DNA of 64,000 nt from Rossellomorea aquimaris. GTDB taxonomy: Bacteria; Bacillota; Bacilli; Bacillales; Bacillaceae_B. The stretch is from positions 1,645,001 through 1,709,000 of the forward strand of contig NZ_CP141595.1 in NCBI RefSeq assembly GCF_035590735.1. The letters are read 5' to 3'. The notes beneath the pieces are model-generated. The model saw only the letters and a list, made by a program, of their open reading frames with translations. It made no database searches and was not told the origin of the DNA. The translations under genes and the position numbers were made by a program. Positions 8,770 through 17,773 of the stretch are shown here, in pieces (the first letter of the stretch is position 1; each line of letters starts with the position of its first letter).

Positions 8770-8799
8770 AGAAAAAAGACCCTATAGAGTAGAGTCTTT
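8770..8799 (-). terminator. Terminator of cold-shock gene
   Basis: The imperfect stem AAAGAC..GTCTTT with inner CTA/TAG is followed on the minus strand by six T residues. It lies 15 nt after the cold-shock stop codon. Confidence 0.75.
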
Positions 8800-8813
8800 C
8801 GAATAAGCATGGA

Positions 8814-9014
8814 TTATGCTTTAGTAACGTTAGCAGCTTGGTCGCCACGGTTTCCTTGAACGATTTCAAAAGAAACTTTTTGACCTTCTTCTAGAGTTTT
8901 GAATCCTTCGCCTTGAATAGCTGAGAAGTGTACGAACACGTCGTCTCCACCTTCGCGCTCGATGAATCCGAAACCTTTTTCTGCGTTAAACCATTTAACT
9001 GTACCTTCTAACAT
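8814..9014 (-). CDS. cspB: Cold shock protein, CspB-like
   Basis: This 66-residue single-domain nucleic-acid chaperone binds single-stranded RNA/DNA. RNP1 (KGFGFI) and RNP2 (VFVHF) are intact and the length equals that of B. subtilis CspB, CspC and CspD. The core [15 protein letters not shown] and GNRG.QAANVTK is closest to CspB, while [17 protein letters not shown] resembles CspC, so the exact paralogue is uncertain. GGAGG-type Shine-Dalgarno sequence precedes the ATG at 9014; a nine-codon upstream extension is unsupported. The 200-bp region upstream, up to kynA, shows no gene and may hold a long 5' leader as in other cold-shock genes. Confidence 0.93.
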   Translation of the reverse strand: MLEGTVKWFNAEKGFGFIEREGGDDVFVHFSAIQGEGFKTLEEGQKVSFEIVQGNRGDQAANVTKA

Positions 9015-9259
9015 AATGTTACCTCCTCGTGTGTTCTCCACACAATTGTATTACTATTCTTGCTCACGTAACTTCAAGGCGAAAAGCTTTAAAAACTTTG
9101 TCTATCCTTCCATTCCGAACAAAAATAATTCTCTTACATAATATCAGGTAACCATTTAAAAGGCAACCCTTATAGAAGAAGGAATTAAAAATAGGCAGAA
9201 AAATGTGTGAATTTCACGTTAACTATATGATCCCTTAAAAAATTACTTAATAAAAGGAT

Positions 9260-10099
9260 TTAGAGGTTCGTTCTTACATTCCACAGCTCAGGGAAGAAAC
9301 GATGATCCAGAACCTTTTTTAGATAGCCTACGCCGCTTGAGCCCCCCGTCCCCATTTTATGACCAATGATCCGTTCCACGGTTTTCATATGTCTGAAGCG
9401 CCATTGCTGAAGCCAATCCTCAATATCGATCAACTTTTCGGCTAATTCGTATAAATCCCAATACTTATCCGGATGCTTATAGACTTCTGTCCATGCATCC
9501 AGTACAGTCTGGTCTTCCGTGTAAGGCTTCTTATAATCCCGATGGAGTACATCTTCATGAATGGGTAACCCTGCTTTTGATAAGGCAAGGATGGAAACAT
9601 CATATAGGGAGGGGGCCTCGTATGCCTCTTTAAGCTGAGCTGATAAATCAGGATCCTTCTTGTAGATCTCCAATACATGTTTTGTTTTGTACCCAAGGGC
9701 AAATTCGATCATTCTATATTGGTAGGATTGAAATCCTGAGGCTTGCCCAAGGCTGTCCCTGAATTGAACATATTCTGAAGGAGTAAGTGTGGATAACACA
9801 TCCCAGGCATGAATGATTTGTGATTGAATCTTTGAAACACGTGCCAACATTTTAAATGCAGGAGAAAGTTCACCTTTTTGAATGGAGGTGATACTAGCTT
9901 TGATTTCATGCAGAATCAATTTCATCCATAATTCGCTTACTTGATGAATGATAATGAATAACATTTCATCATGGTGACCGGATAAACGTTTCTGACTATC
10001 GAGCAGTGTATCCAGGCCAAGATATTCACCATAGGTCATTTTATTAATAAAGTCTGTGTATACATCTTCATTCCCCATTGTTTCCTTGTTGTTTACCAT
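9260..10099 (-). CDS. kynA: Tryptophan 2,3-dioxygenase
   Basis: This 279-residue haem enzyme opens the indole ring of L-tryptophan to N-formylkynurenine, the first step of the kynurenine pathway. Diagnostic segments are [31 protein letters not shown], and the C-terminal [21 protein letters not shown], which contains the haem-proximal His region. The length is typical of bacterial KynA. No kynB or kynU lies next to it, so the formamidase and kynureninase steps must be encoded elsewhere or be missing. The gene is monocistronic on the minus strand. Confidence 0.95.
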   Translation of the reverse strand: MVNNKETMGNEDVYTDFINKMTYGEYLGLDTLLDSQKRLSGHHDEMLFIIIHQVSELWMKLILHEIKASITSIQKGELSPAFKMLARVSKIQSQIIHAWDVLSTLTPSEYVQFRDSLGQASGFQSYQYRMIEFALGYKTKHVLEIYKKDPDLSAQLKEAYEAPSLYDVSILALSKAGLPIHEDVLHRDYKKPYTEDQTVLDAWTEVYKHPDKYWDLYELAEKLIDIEDWLQQWRFRHMKTVERIIGHKMGTGGSSGVGYLKKVLDHRFFPELWNVRTNL

Positions 10100-10425
10100 T
10101 TCGATTCTCCCTTTCCTTTCGTCTGCTTCATACAGTGATGCAAGAAATTTTCTTTCTATTATTGATTTCTTGAATGATGGGGAGAAATCCTTTATTAATT
10201 TTGGCTGATTCCTATTTGATTGTTCCTAATTAACAAAAGTGAGCAGGATTTTTCGTTCCAATCAACTATCTAAACCTGAGCCTTTTTATAAAAACTATAT
10301 ATACAATAAACATTAGGATAGGAACATTCAGTAGCATGTATTCAAATTATTCTTATAAAAATCCACCCGATATAGAAAGTTATGTTAATATAAGAACAAT
10401 TTATTATGCATGTGAGGTGAATGCA

Positions 10426-10980
10426 GTGGGTGGAATTTACATTTCTTCTTATTTATATTTACGCAGGTTAAAGAGAGAAGATTGGAAGGACGTTCATCTT
10501 TATGCGTCTCAAGAAAATGTGTCTCAGTATCAGCCATGGGGTCCGAATTCAGAGATGGAAACATTAGCATATGTGGAGGAAGTGCTGAAAGCTGAAAAGG
10601 TGGTCCCACAAACAAGGTATGTTCAAGCCCTGGTAGATGAGAATACCGATCGAGTGATTGGTGCAGGCGAAATCGTCATCAAGAGCTTTGTTCACCAATC
10701 AGGGGAGATCGGCTATATTCTGCATCCTGAATATTGGGGAAAGGGAATCGGGACCCTCCTTGGAAATGCGTTAGTGGAGAGAGGGTTTTCTGAATTGGAT
10801 TTGCATAAAATCTCAGCGTCATGTGACCCTCAAAACATTCCCTCTCAGAAAGTGTTAACAAAAATAGGCATGACGTTAGAAGGAAGAATCCGTCATGACT
10901 TGAAAATGAAAAACGGGTGGAGAGACTCTCTCCTTTTTGGTTTATTAGAGAATGAGTGGAGAGAAAGGGATGCAGAATGA
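10426..10980 (+). CDS. GNAT family N-acetyltransferase
   Basis: This protein of about 184 residues has a GNAT acetyl-CoA-binding fold of the RimJ/RimL type (Acetyltransf_3). LYLRRLKREDWKDVH is at the N-terminus and the pyrophosphate-binding segment is HPEYWGKGIGTLLGNALVERGF. The C-terminal HDLKMKNGWRDSLLFGLLENEW is typical of N-acetylation of protein N-termini or small amines. The GTG at 10426 follows GAGGTGA and gives the usual family length; an in-frame ATG at 10336 would add 30 unusual residues without a ribosome binding site. The substrate is unknown. The 326 bp between kynA and this start hold no other gene. Confidence 0.8.
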   Translation: MGGIYISSYLYLRRLKREDWKDVHLYASQENVSQYQPWGPNSEMETLAYVEEVLKAEKVVPQTRYVQALVDENTDRVIGAGEIVIKSFVHQSGEIGYILHPEYWGKGIGTLLGNALVERGFSELDLHKISASCDPQNIPSQKVLTKIGMTLEGRIRHDLKMKNGWRDSLLFGLLENEWRERDAE

Positions 10981-11152
10981 GGCAAGGATAGAGGACTATT
11001 TTATATATCTTTGGTATTTCTTCACACTTACTTTATTTCCTCAGAAAAAAGTCGTAAAAACAAACGAATGATGCAAAGGCATTCAAAAATGATTGAATTG
11101 TGCATGATAGGGGAAAATAAGAGTATCTTTTCCTATTTAGGAGTTTGAAACC

Positions 11153-11965
11153 ATGAATATCTTACATCATTCTAAGATGGTGACCGTTCGTTTTTTCAAG
11201 GAGCGTTTCTTTGATCATTCTGCACAATTGGCCTATTATTTGTTATTATCCATCTTTCCGTTTTTAATTTTTGTTTTTTCGTTGATTAGCTATCTGCCCA
11301 TTTCGGAAACCAATGTATTGCTTCTGATTAAACCTTTTGCACCTGATAAATCGTATGCCATCATTCAAAATAATATAGATCGTATTTTGTATGACCAACG
11401 GGGAGATGTGTTGTCTATTTCCATCTTCTTTACCTTTTGGCTTTCCTCGATGGCTGTCCAATCCATGGTGAGATCATTGAATAAAGCGTATAAGATCGAG
11501 AGGAAGAAACCATTTTTGGTTGCGTTATTGTATGATCTTTTATTGACAGTCGGGTTTATGTTCCTTATTTCATTTTCACTCATTGTACCGGTGGTTGAGG
11601 AATATATCCGTCATGCACGGTTCGCAGAAGGGATGATTAACGGAGAATGGGGTCAGGCTTGGGTTATAGGGAAATGGGGATTAAGTTCCATCTTTATGTT
11701 CATACTTTTTCTGTTTCTTTATATGGTCGTTCCGAGTAAACGAATTTCGTTCCTTCATGTCATACCCGGTGCACTGGTCGCTACCTTTGGATGGCAAGGG
11801 GTTTCATGGTTATACGGAACCTATATTAAGTTGAATGACTATTCCCAGTTTTATGGTCAGCTGGGCAGTGTCATCACATTAGTTGTATGGTTTTACATTT
11901 CATCCACGATTTTATTGATTGGTGGATTATTGAACGGGAGTGTAGCTGAGAAGAAGATGAAATAG
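11153..11965 (+). CDS. YihY/BrkB family membrane protein
   Basis: This 270-residue integral membrane protein has about six hydrophobic helices. Family landmarks are the N-terminal FFDHSAQLAYYLLLSIFPF, the central STSF-like FWLSSMAVQSMVRSLNKAY, and the C-terminal YGQLGSVITLVVWFYISS with a terminal GG. It resembles B. subtilis YfkH. Once annotated as ribonuclease BN, the family is now regarded as of unknown function. TAGGAG precedes the ATG. It stands alone, closed by a terminator. Confidence 0.85.
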   Translation: MNILHHSKMVTVRFFKERFFDHSAQLAYYLLLSIFPFLIFVFSLISYLPISETNVLLLIKPFAPDKSYAIIQNNIDRILYDQRGDVLSISIFFTFWLSSMAVQSMVRSLNKAYKIERKKPFLVALLYDLLLTVGFMFLISFSLIVPVVEEYIRHARFAEGMINGEWGQAWVIGKWGLSSIFMFILFLFLYMVVPSKRISFLHVIPGALVATFGWQGVSWLYGTYIKLNDYSQFYGQLGSVITLVVWFYISSTILLIGGLLNGSVAEKKMK

Positions 11966-11966
11966 G

Positions 11967-12001
11967 AAAACCGCTTGGTTTAATTGCCCAGCGGTTTTCT
12001 T
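11967..12001. terminator. Bidirectional intrinsic terminator
   Basis: AAAACCGC pairs with GCGGTTTT, with an inner TGG/CCA extension and T-tracts on both strands. It separates two convergent genes. Confidence 0.8.
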
Positions 12002-12004
12002 TCT

Positions 12005-13396
12005 TTACGTATGGTTTTCTTCCCTCATCAATAAGATAAGTTTTTTCGAAATGGCAAGTAAGACGAAGCCGAGAATAATGGCGGTTGCACCGATGACAGC
12101 GAAAATTTCTAAATATCCCAAAGTTGCTGTCAGGGAAGCCAATTGTCCGGCAAGTAGACTCGCCACCCCTATTGCAGCCATCCAAACACCCATTAGCAAG
12201 GATGCGATTTTAACAGGTGCTACTTTACTGACCAGAGACAAACCAACGGGAGATAAAAACAGTTCCCCAAGGGTGTGCAGAAGGTAAGTAAAGACGATAA
12301 ACAACAAGTTTGCCTTTACGGTGATGTTCTGTTCATCCGAACCCGTTTGCATGACTGCCGGAATGAGGATCATAAATCCGAGTCCGAGGAGTATCATCCC
12401 GATTCCCATTTTTGTCGTCATGTTCAGGTCCCCTCGATTTGATCTTGAAAGCTTTAACCAGACACTTGACAGAATCGGTGCCAGTATCACAATAAACAAG
12501 GGGTTAACTGATTGGAACCAGGCAACGGGTATGGTGTAGCCGAAAACCTCACGATCGATGAAGTTTTTCGTGTACAAAGTGAAAGAGCTTCCTGCCTGTT
12601 CAAAGCCAGCCCAGAAGAAAACGACAAAGCAGGCGAGGATAAGAATGGCTGTTGTCCGCTGCTTTTCTTTTTTTGTCAACGGAACATTCCGGTTTTCGTT
12701 CGCTTCTTCAGCTAATGATTTATTGGGCTTTAGTCCAACGTTTCCGAGATACTTATTATTTAATGTACTAAAGATGATTTGTCCAGTAACCATTCCAATG
12801 GAGGATGCAAGGAAAGCCCATTTAAATCCATAGTGCATCGTACCATCCGCAAGCGTTTTTAGAAATAAATCCTCTGCAAGAAACCCTGCAATAAGCGGTG
12901 CGAATAACGCTCCCAGGTTAATCCCCATATAAAAAATCGTAAAAGCTGCATCCTTTCGTTTATCATGACGTGGATAGAGCTCACCAACCAGGGTTGAGAT
13001 ATTCGGTTTGAAGAATCCATTTCCGATCACTAGCAGGGCTAGTCCCGCATACAGGCCTGTTTGGGAGTGGGTAAGGAAGATTAGAAAATCTCCGCATGCC
13101 ATTGTGATGCCCCCAATGGTGATGGCCTTTCTTAACCCAATATAGCGGTCCGTAAGCCACCCTCCAAATATTGGAGTGAAATATACACTTCCCGTATAAA
13201 TTCCATAGATGGATAAAGCCTTGGCAGGGTCCACACCCAATCCCCCGCTTACAAATGCAGTGGTTAAATAGAGGACAAGTAAAGCTCTCATTCCATAGTA
13301 ACTATACCGCTCCCATAATTCAGTGAAGAATAAGAGATATAATCCTTTCGGATGTTTCTTTCCTTGAGGTAAACTGTCCAATGTAGATGAGTTCAC
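12005..13396 (-). CDS. POT family di-/tripeptide transporter
   Basis: This 463-residue proton-coupled oligopeptide transporter of the major facilitator superfamily has about 14 hydrophobic segments. The family signature ExxERFxYY is seen as ELWERYSYYG near residue 26, followed by GGWLTDRYIG and the PTR2 motif around FTIFYMGINLGAL. It resembles DtpT of lactic acid bacteria and B. subtilis YclF. It imports small peptides using the proton gradient. It is monocistronic, with a shared terminator downstream. Confidence 0.9.
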   Translation of the reverse strand: MNSSTLDSLPQGKKHPKGLYLLFFTELWERYSYYGMRALLVLYLTTAFVSGGLGVDPAKALSIYGIYTGSVYFTPIFGGWLTDRYIGLRKAITIGGITMACGDFLIFLTHSQTGLYAGLALLVIGNGFFKPNISTLVGELYPRHDKRKDAAFTIFYMGINLGALFAPLIAGFLAEDLFLKTLADGTMHYGFKWAFLASSIGMVTGQIIFSTLNNKYLGNVGLKPNKSLAEEANENRNVPLTKKEKQRTTAILILACFVVFFWAGFEQAGSSFTLYTKNFIDREVFGYTIPVAWFQSVNPLFIVILAPILSSVWLKLSRSNRGDLNMTTKMGIGMILLGLGFMILIPAVMQTGSDEQNITVKANLLFIVFTYLLHTLGELFLSPVGLSLVSKVAPVKIASLLMGVWMAAIGVASLLAGQLASLTATLGYLEIFAVIGATAIILGFVLLAISKKLILLMREENHT

Positions 13397-13522
13397 TATA
13401 CCACTCCTGTTTCTTTGATGTTTTTTAGCTTAATGATTAGGGGAACAGTAACCTTCCTATAAATCCATTCATAGTATCCCCGTTCCCTGCATAGGCATGT
13501 ACAAAAAGGGACGGTGGAAAAT

Positions 13523-13765
13523 ATGGGATTTAACGGATGTTTATATTGTGGTCACCCAAGTTTAACGGAAAATGAATTATCTTTTAGAGAAGAATATGGT
13601 GATGGGCTTGCAATTTTGCCCCATGGAAAAAATGTTGGAGGGAACATTGGCTTATACTGCTGTGAGAACTGTGGCTATCTTCATCTGTTTCAAAAAGAGA
13701 AAAGAAAGATCTTTGAAAGAGAAGCGATTAAAAAATTCCAGCATATTAGATGGAATATTCGGTAA
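13523..13765 (+). CDS. Small putative zinc-ribbon protein
   Basis: This 80-residue hypothetical protein has two cysteine pairs, CLYCG near residue 6 and CCENCGYLHLF near 50. They are spaced as in a zinc ribbon and followed by a basic tail. The ATG at 13523 lies 5 nt after GGTGG; a GTG nine bases upstream is also possible. The function is unknown. It lies ahead of an M42 peptidase with a 57-nt gap and may be cotranscribed. Confidence 0.65.
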   Translation: MGFNGCLYCGHPSLTENELSFREEYGDGLAILPHGKNVGGNIGLYCCENCGYLHLFQKEKRKIFEREAIKKFQHIRWNIR

Positions 13766-13822
13766 ACAACATTTGTAGTAAGCTTCCAATTGACGTTATA
13801 ATACGATAAGGGAGGGAGTCAA

Positions 13823-14878
13823 ATGAATACATATCCAGATACAAAGAAAACAATTCAAATAATTAAGGAGCTTGTCGAAATTCCAAGTCCTTCAGGAAAC
13901 ACGAATAAAATTATGAATTTTGTTGAGGAATATCTTTCAGACCTAAATGTAGAAATGAAAAGAAACCGAAAAGGTGGACTTATCATTACAATTCCTGGAG
14001 GAGACACAGGAAGACATCGCATGCTGACGGCCCATGTGGATGCACTCGGCGCCATGGTCAAGGAAATCAAGAGCGATGGACGATTGCGTTTATCCATGAT
14101 AGGCGGGTTCAGATGGAATGCAGTCGAAGGGGAGTATTGTCAGATTGAAACCTCTTCAGGCAGAACCTACAGTGGTACCATCCTTATGCATCAAACATCC
14201 GTCCATGTATACAAAAATGCAGGTGAAGCGAAAAGGGATGAAACCAATATAGAAGTTCGAATTGATGAAAAAGTCCGAAATGCAAAGGAAGTAAGGGACC
14301 TTGGTATTGAAGTCGGTGACTTTGTTTCTTTTGATCCCCGTGCTGAAGTTACAGAAAGCGGGTTTATTAAATCTCGTCATTTAGATGATAAGGCAAGTGT
14401 AGGTATGCTACTTTGCTTGATTCGCCAGATCAAATCAGAAGGAATCACTCTACCTTATACGACCCACTTCTTAATATCCAATAATGAAGAAATCGGATAC
14501 GGAGGGAATTCTAATATTCCTGACGAAACCATTGAATACCTGGCGGTGGATATGGGAGCAATCGGTGATGGACAATCAACGGATGAATTCACGGTTTCTA
14601 TTTGTGCAAAGGATTCAAGTGGACCTTATCATTACGAATTACGTAAACACTTAGTCTCATTGGCGGAAGAAAACGGAATCGAATATAAAGTCGATATTTA
14701 TCCGTATTATGGATCTGATGCATCAGCTGCAATCCGGGCAGGATTTGATATCGTTCACGGATTGATAGGGGCAGGTATCGATGCTTCTCATGCATATGAG
14801 CGAACGCATGAATCGTCCATTCTCAATACGGAAAAATTACTTTGGCACTATGTGCAATCAAAGATGGTTCTAGAGTAA
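13823..14878 (+). CDS. M42 family metallopeptidase
   Basis: This 351-residue cytosolic aminopeptidase of the M42 (glutamyl aminopeptidase/cellulase M) family has a dinuclear metal site. Ligands are visible in order: His in TAHVDALG, Asp in RHLDDKAS, the catalytic Glu-Glu in NNEEIGYGG, Asp in AVDMGAIG, and His in ASHAYERTH. B. subtilis has paralogues YsdC, YtoP and YhfE; I cannot say which is orthologous. The Shine-Dalgarno AGGGAGG precedes the ATG. A strong terminator follows. Confidence 0.9.
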   Translation: MNTYPDTKKTIQIIKELVEIPSPSGNTNKIMNFVEEYLSDLNVEMKRNRKGGLIITIPGGDTGRHRMLTAHVDALGAMVKEIKSDGRLRLSMIGGFRWNAVEGEYCQIETSSGRTYSGTILMHQTSVHVYKNAGEAKRDETNIEVRIDEKVRNAKEVRDLGIEVGDFVSFDPRAEVTESGFIKSRHLDDKASVGMLLCLIRQIKSEGITLPYTTHFLISNNEEIGYGGNSNIPDETIEYLAVDMGAIGDGQSTDEFTVSICAKDSSGPYHYELRKHLVSLAEENGIEYKVDIYPYYGSDASAAIRAGFDIVHGLIGAGIDASHAYERTHESSILNTEKLLWHYVQSKMVLE

Positions 14879-14885
14879 ATGTGAA

Positions 14886-14926
14886 GTCTTTGATCCCCCT
14901 TACTATGGGGGATCAAAGACTTTTTT
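14886..14926 (+). terminator. Intrinsic terminator
   Basis: A perfect 14-bp stem (GTCTTTGATCCCCC and its complement) with a 7-base loop is followed by six T residues. Confidence 0.95.
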
Positions 14927-15063
14927 GTTTTAGTCATTGTGAATAGGGGTATGGTGACATTTGTGTGAGAAAAGTTTGTTTTGATTTTAGGAGGTATTTC
15001 TCTTATCAAAGCGAAGATGATAAGATAAAATAGATACAATATTAATACAAAAGAGGTAAGCAA

Positions 15064-16539
15064 ATGATTACATATGATCTTTTAGACAGCATTAAATTAA
15101 AAACCATTTACGGTGAATTACCTTCAGAAATAAACGAAATTCATGTCGATTCCAGAAAAGTGACAGAAGGCAGTATATTTGTATGTACAAGGGGCTACAC
15201 AGTGGATGGACATGATTATGCACAGATGGCAGTTGAAAAAGGAGCCACCTTGATTGTTGCAGAAAAGCAATTAGACATTGATTTAAATAAAGCCGCATTA
15301 GTCGTAGTCAAAGACTCATTCAAAGCCTTGGCTCAATTATCAAATAAGTATTATGATTACCCTTCCCGAAAGCTGACGGTTTTCGGCGTAACGGGAACAA
15401 ATGGAAAGACTACAGTGAGTAATCTGATTCACTCCATCCTGAAAAAAGACAGCAGCAGCTCTGCGTTATCCGGTACAATCGGCTTTAATCTAGATGGAGA
15501 GTTACTCCCGAGTGAAAACACAACCTGCGACAACTTGACGAACCAGCAGATGCTTCAAAGAGCAATAGACCGCGATATTCACAACTTCACCCTTGAAGTG
15601 TCCTCACACGGACTAGCGTTGGGAAGATTATGGGGTATCGACTTTGATGTGGTGGCTTTCACCAACTTAAGTCATGATCATTTGGATTACCACGGAACGA
15701 TGGAACACTATGGCTATGCCAAAGGATTATTGTTTTCTCAATTAGGTCAGGACCTTCAAAATCCAAAATACGCTGTTCTTAATGCAGATGACGAATGGTA
15801 TGAGCGCTACAGCTATATGACTCCTCATGAAGTGATCAGCTATGGACTTGAAGGGCACGCAGACTTCAAAGCAGAAAAAGTAGAATACTTTAATGATTTA
15901 ACTAAGTTTACGCTTGTATCCCCTCAAGGAAGCTTTGAGGTAGAAATGAAGTTATTAGGGAAATTCAATGTTTACAATGTACTTACAGCTATGGCATGTT
16001 TGTATGCTAAGGGGATGGAAGTTTCCAGACTGGTGGAAATTGTTCGCGATCTCCCACCTGTTAGTGGAAGAATGGAGAAGGTTGAAATGGAAGCACCTCT
16101 CTCCGTTTACATTGATTATGCACATACGCCGGATGCAATTGAAAATGCCATTCAATCCGTCCTGCCGTTTAAAGAAAGCAAAATCATTTTCCTCGTTGGT
16201 ACAGGAGGAAATCGTGATAAGACAAAACGTCCTACCATGGCAGAAAAAGCATCATTAGCAGACTATGTCATCTTAACAACAGACGACCCGCGATATGAAG
16301 AATACGATAGCATTCTAAAAGATCTTGAAAAAGGGATGCAGCATGAACAGTATGCTTTGATTGGTGATAGAGCAGAAGCTGTTAGGCATGCAGTGGAAGT
16401 AAGTGAACCTGGGGATATTATCATCTTTGCCGGTAAAGGTCATGAGGATTATCAAATCATCGAAAATACGAAATATCCTCATAGTGACAAAAATATTGCG
16501 ATAGAAGAGAGCAAGTTGAAGTACGGTGTAACTGAATAA
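15064..16539 (+). CDS. murE: Stand-alone MurE-type UDP-MurNAc-dipeptide ligase
   Basis: This 491-residue Mur ligase would add the third residue, normally meso-diaminopimelate, to UDP-MurNAc-L-Ala-D-Glu with ATP. The three Mur domains are recognisable: an N-terminal UDP-binding region with HVDSRKV, a central ATPase with GTNGKTT (Lys115), and a C-terminal domain with SGRME and HTPDA. The amino-acid-specificity motif, DNPR in classical DAP-adding enzymes, reads DDPR here (407-410), with the DAP-binding Arg retained. The gene lies outside any division/cell-wall cluster, so it is probably a second MurE; a related-substrate role such as a sporulation or modified-wall ligase is possible. It is monocistronic with its own terminator. 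Confidence 0.85.
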   Translation: MITYDLLDSIKLKTIYGELPSEINEIHVDSRKVTEGSIFVCTRGYTVDGHDYAQMAVEKGATLIVAEKQLDIDLNKAALVVVKDSFKALAQLSNKYYDYPSRKLTVFGVTGTNGKTTVSNLIHSILKKDSSSSALSGTIGFNLDGELLPSENTTCDNLTNQQMLQRAIDRDIHNFTLEVSSHGLALGRLWGIDFDVVAFTNLSHDHLDYHGTMEHYGYAKGLLFSQLGQDLQNPKYAVLNADDEWYERYSYMTPHEVISYGLEGHADFKAEKVEYFNDLTKFTLVSPQGSFEVEMKLLGKFNVYNVLTAMACLYAKGMEVSRLVEIVRDLPPVSGRMEKVEMEAPLSVYIDYAHTPDAIENAIQSVLPFKESKIIFLVGTGGNRDKTKRPTMAEKASLADYVILTTDDPRYEEYDSILKDLEKGMQHEQYALIGDRAEAVRHAVEVSEPGDIIIFAGKGHEDYQIIENTKYPHSDKNIAIEESKLKYGVTE

Positions 16540-16554
16540 TCTTCTCCTGAGCAG

Positions 16555-16586
16555 CAGACCAATATGACAATGTTGGTCTGTTTTTT
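16555..16586 (+). terminator. Intrinsic terminator
   Basis: CAGACCAA pairs with TTGGTCTG around a 10-base loop, followed by six T residues. It ends murE and rules out a start for the next gene before about 16590. Confidence 0.9.
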
Positions 16587-16659
16587 ATATGGTGATAGAC
16601 GGATTTCACAATCTTTGGTAAATTTAAACTATAAATTAAACGATGAGAGAATGAAGATT

Positions 16660-17712
16660 ATGAGATTTTCGTTGTATCTGAATGATTACGAAACAGAGAA
16701 GTTATTTTCTACTTTGAGGTGGCTGTTTGTAGGGATCGCTACACTCATATTTTACGTACCTCCGTTTTCTGTTCATATCACTACCAATAAAGCGGTCTTT
16801 CCCTATTTATTAATAGTTGGTGTCATTTATATGCTTGTGACTCAAATTGCACTTATTCGGGCCAGGGATGATAAAAGAAGTCTCCAATTCATCTTAAAAG
16901 CCGGGATAATATTCGATTTCCTGGCATTGATCTGGCTGATGTTTTTATCAGAAGGGGTTCATAGTCCGCTTTATCCGATTTCAATATTGTTTGTCATGCA
17001 TGCGACCATTTATTGGAGAACCAAAGGGGCCCTCATTTCTCTTGCAATATTTAGCCTGGCATATCTTTTCATGGGAATGGTGACCGTCAACTTAACTGAA
17101 TTTCAACATTATTTCACTCTTTCTTTAAATTTGTTCTTCCTTTGGATCATTGGTCTTTTCGGGGCTTTGATCATGCTGCGGGAGCGTGCTCATTATGCCC
17201 AAAAGGAAGCCTATCATCATCTCGCCCATAGAGATTATTTGTCCGGCTTATTCAATCATCTATCATTTCAGGAAAAGTTTAGACGGAAAGTGGATGCGAA
17301 TGAATCCTTCACCTTACTCCTGGGTGACATCGATGATTTTAAAAAAGTGAATGATGAATTCGGTCATTTAACAGGGGATGAAGTGATTCGAAAGGTTGGT
17401 GAAGTCTTTCGTGCTTTCTCGGAGACCTATAAGGGACAGGCATTTCGATATGGCGGAGAAGAATTTGTCATCTTATTGCCTCATATGGATGACCGTGTTA
17501 TCCATCAGTTTTTAAAAGGATTATATAGCCGATTGGAGAACTTAAAGCCTTTGCCGATTTCCATGAGTTTCGGGCAGGCTGATACAACGGAAGCCGATGA
17601 CCCTGAAAAACTAATCGCCCTTGCCGATCAAAGACTCTATGTAGCAAAGAAATCCGGAAAGAGAAGAACCTGTCTTACAAATGATGAACTTTTCATTCCA
17701 TCGGCAGGCTAG
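16660..17712 (+). CDS. Membrane-anchored GGDEF diguanylate cyclase
   Basis: This protein of about 350 residues makes cyclic di-GMP from two GTP. The N-terminal half (about 20-185) has five to six hydrophobic helices forming an uncharacterised sensor. The C-terminal half is a GGDEF domain with HRDYLSGLFNHLSF, LLGDIDDFKKVND and the active-site motif GGEEF near 266-270, so it should be catalytically competent. The start is uncertain between ATG 16651 and 16660; GAGAG spacing favours 16660. A longer reading would run into the upstream terminator. The signal sensed is unknown. An EAL protein lies 4 kb downstream. Confidence 0.85.
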   Translation: MRFSLYLNDYETEKLFSTLRWLFVGIATLIFYVPPFSVHITTNKAVFPYLLIVGVIYMLVTQIALIRARDDKRSLQFILKAGIIFDFLALIWLMFLSEGVHSPLYPISILFVMHATIYWRTKGALISLAIFSLAYLFMGMVTVNLTEFQHYFTLSLNLFFLWIIGLFGALIMLRERAHYAQKEAYHHLAHRDYLSGLFNHLSFQEKFRRKVDANESFTLLLGDIDDFKKVNDEFGHLTGDEVIRKVGEVFRAFSETYKGQAFRYGGEEFVILLPHMDDRVIHQFLKGLYSRLENLKPLPISMSFGQADTTEADDPEKLIALADQRLYVAKKSGKRRTCLTNDELFIPSAG

Positions 17713-17719
17713 AATGAAA

Positions 17720-17762
17720 AGAAGCTGTCCTCAATTGTATATGAGGACAGCTTCTCTTTTTT
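17720..17762. terminator. Bidirectional intrinsic terminator
   Basis: A perfect 14-bp stem (AGAAGCTGTCCTCA and its complement) has an 8-base loop and T/A flanks. It separates convergent genes. Confidence 0.92.
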
Positions 17763-17773
17763 GATCGTAAATG

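Noticed and set aside
12051..12833. Several plus-strand frames across the peptide transporter
   Set aside because: They are shadows of the well-supported minus-strand POT transporter; none has a Shine-Dalgarno or known domain.
16564..16659. Extended start for the GGDEF protein
   Set aside because: The first codons fall inside the murE terminator stem, and no ribosome site supports them.
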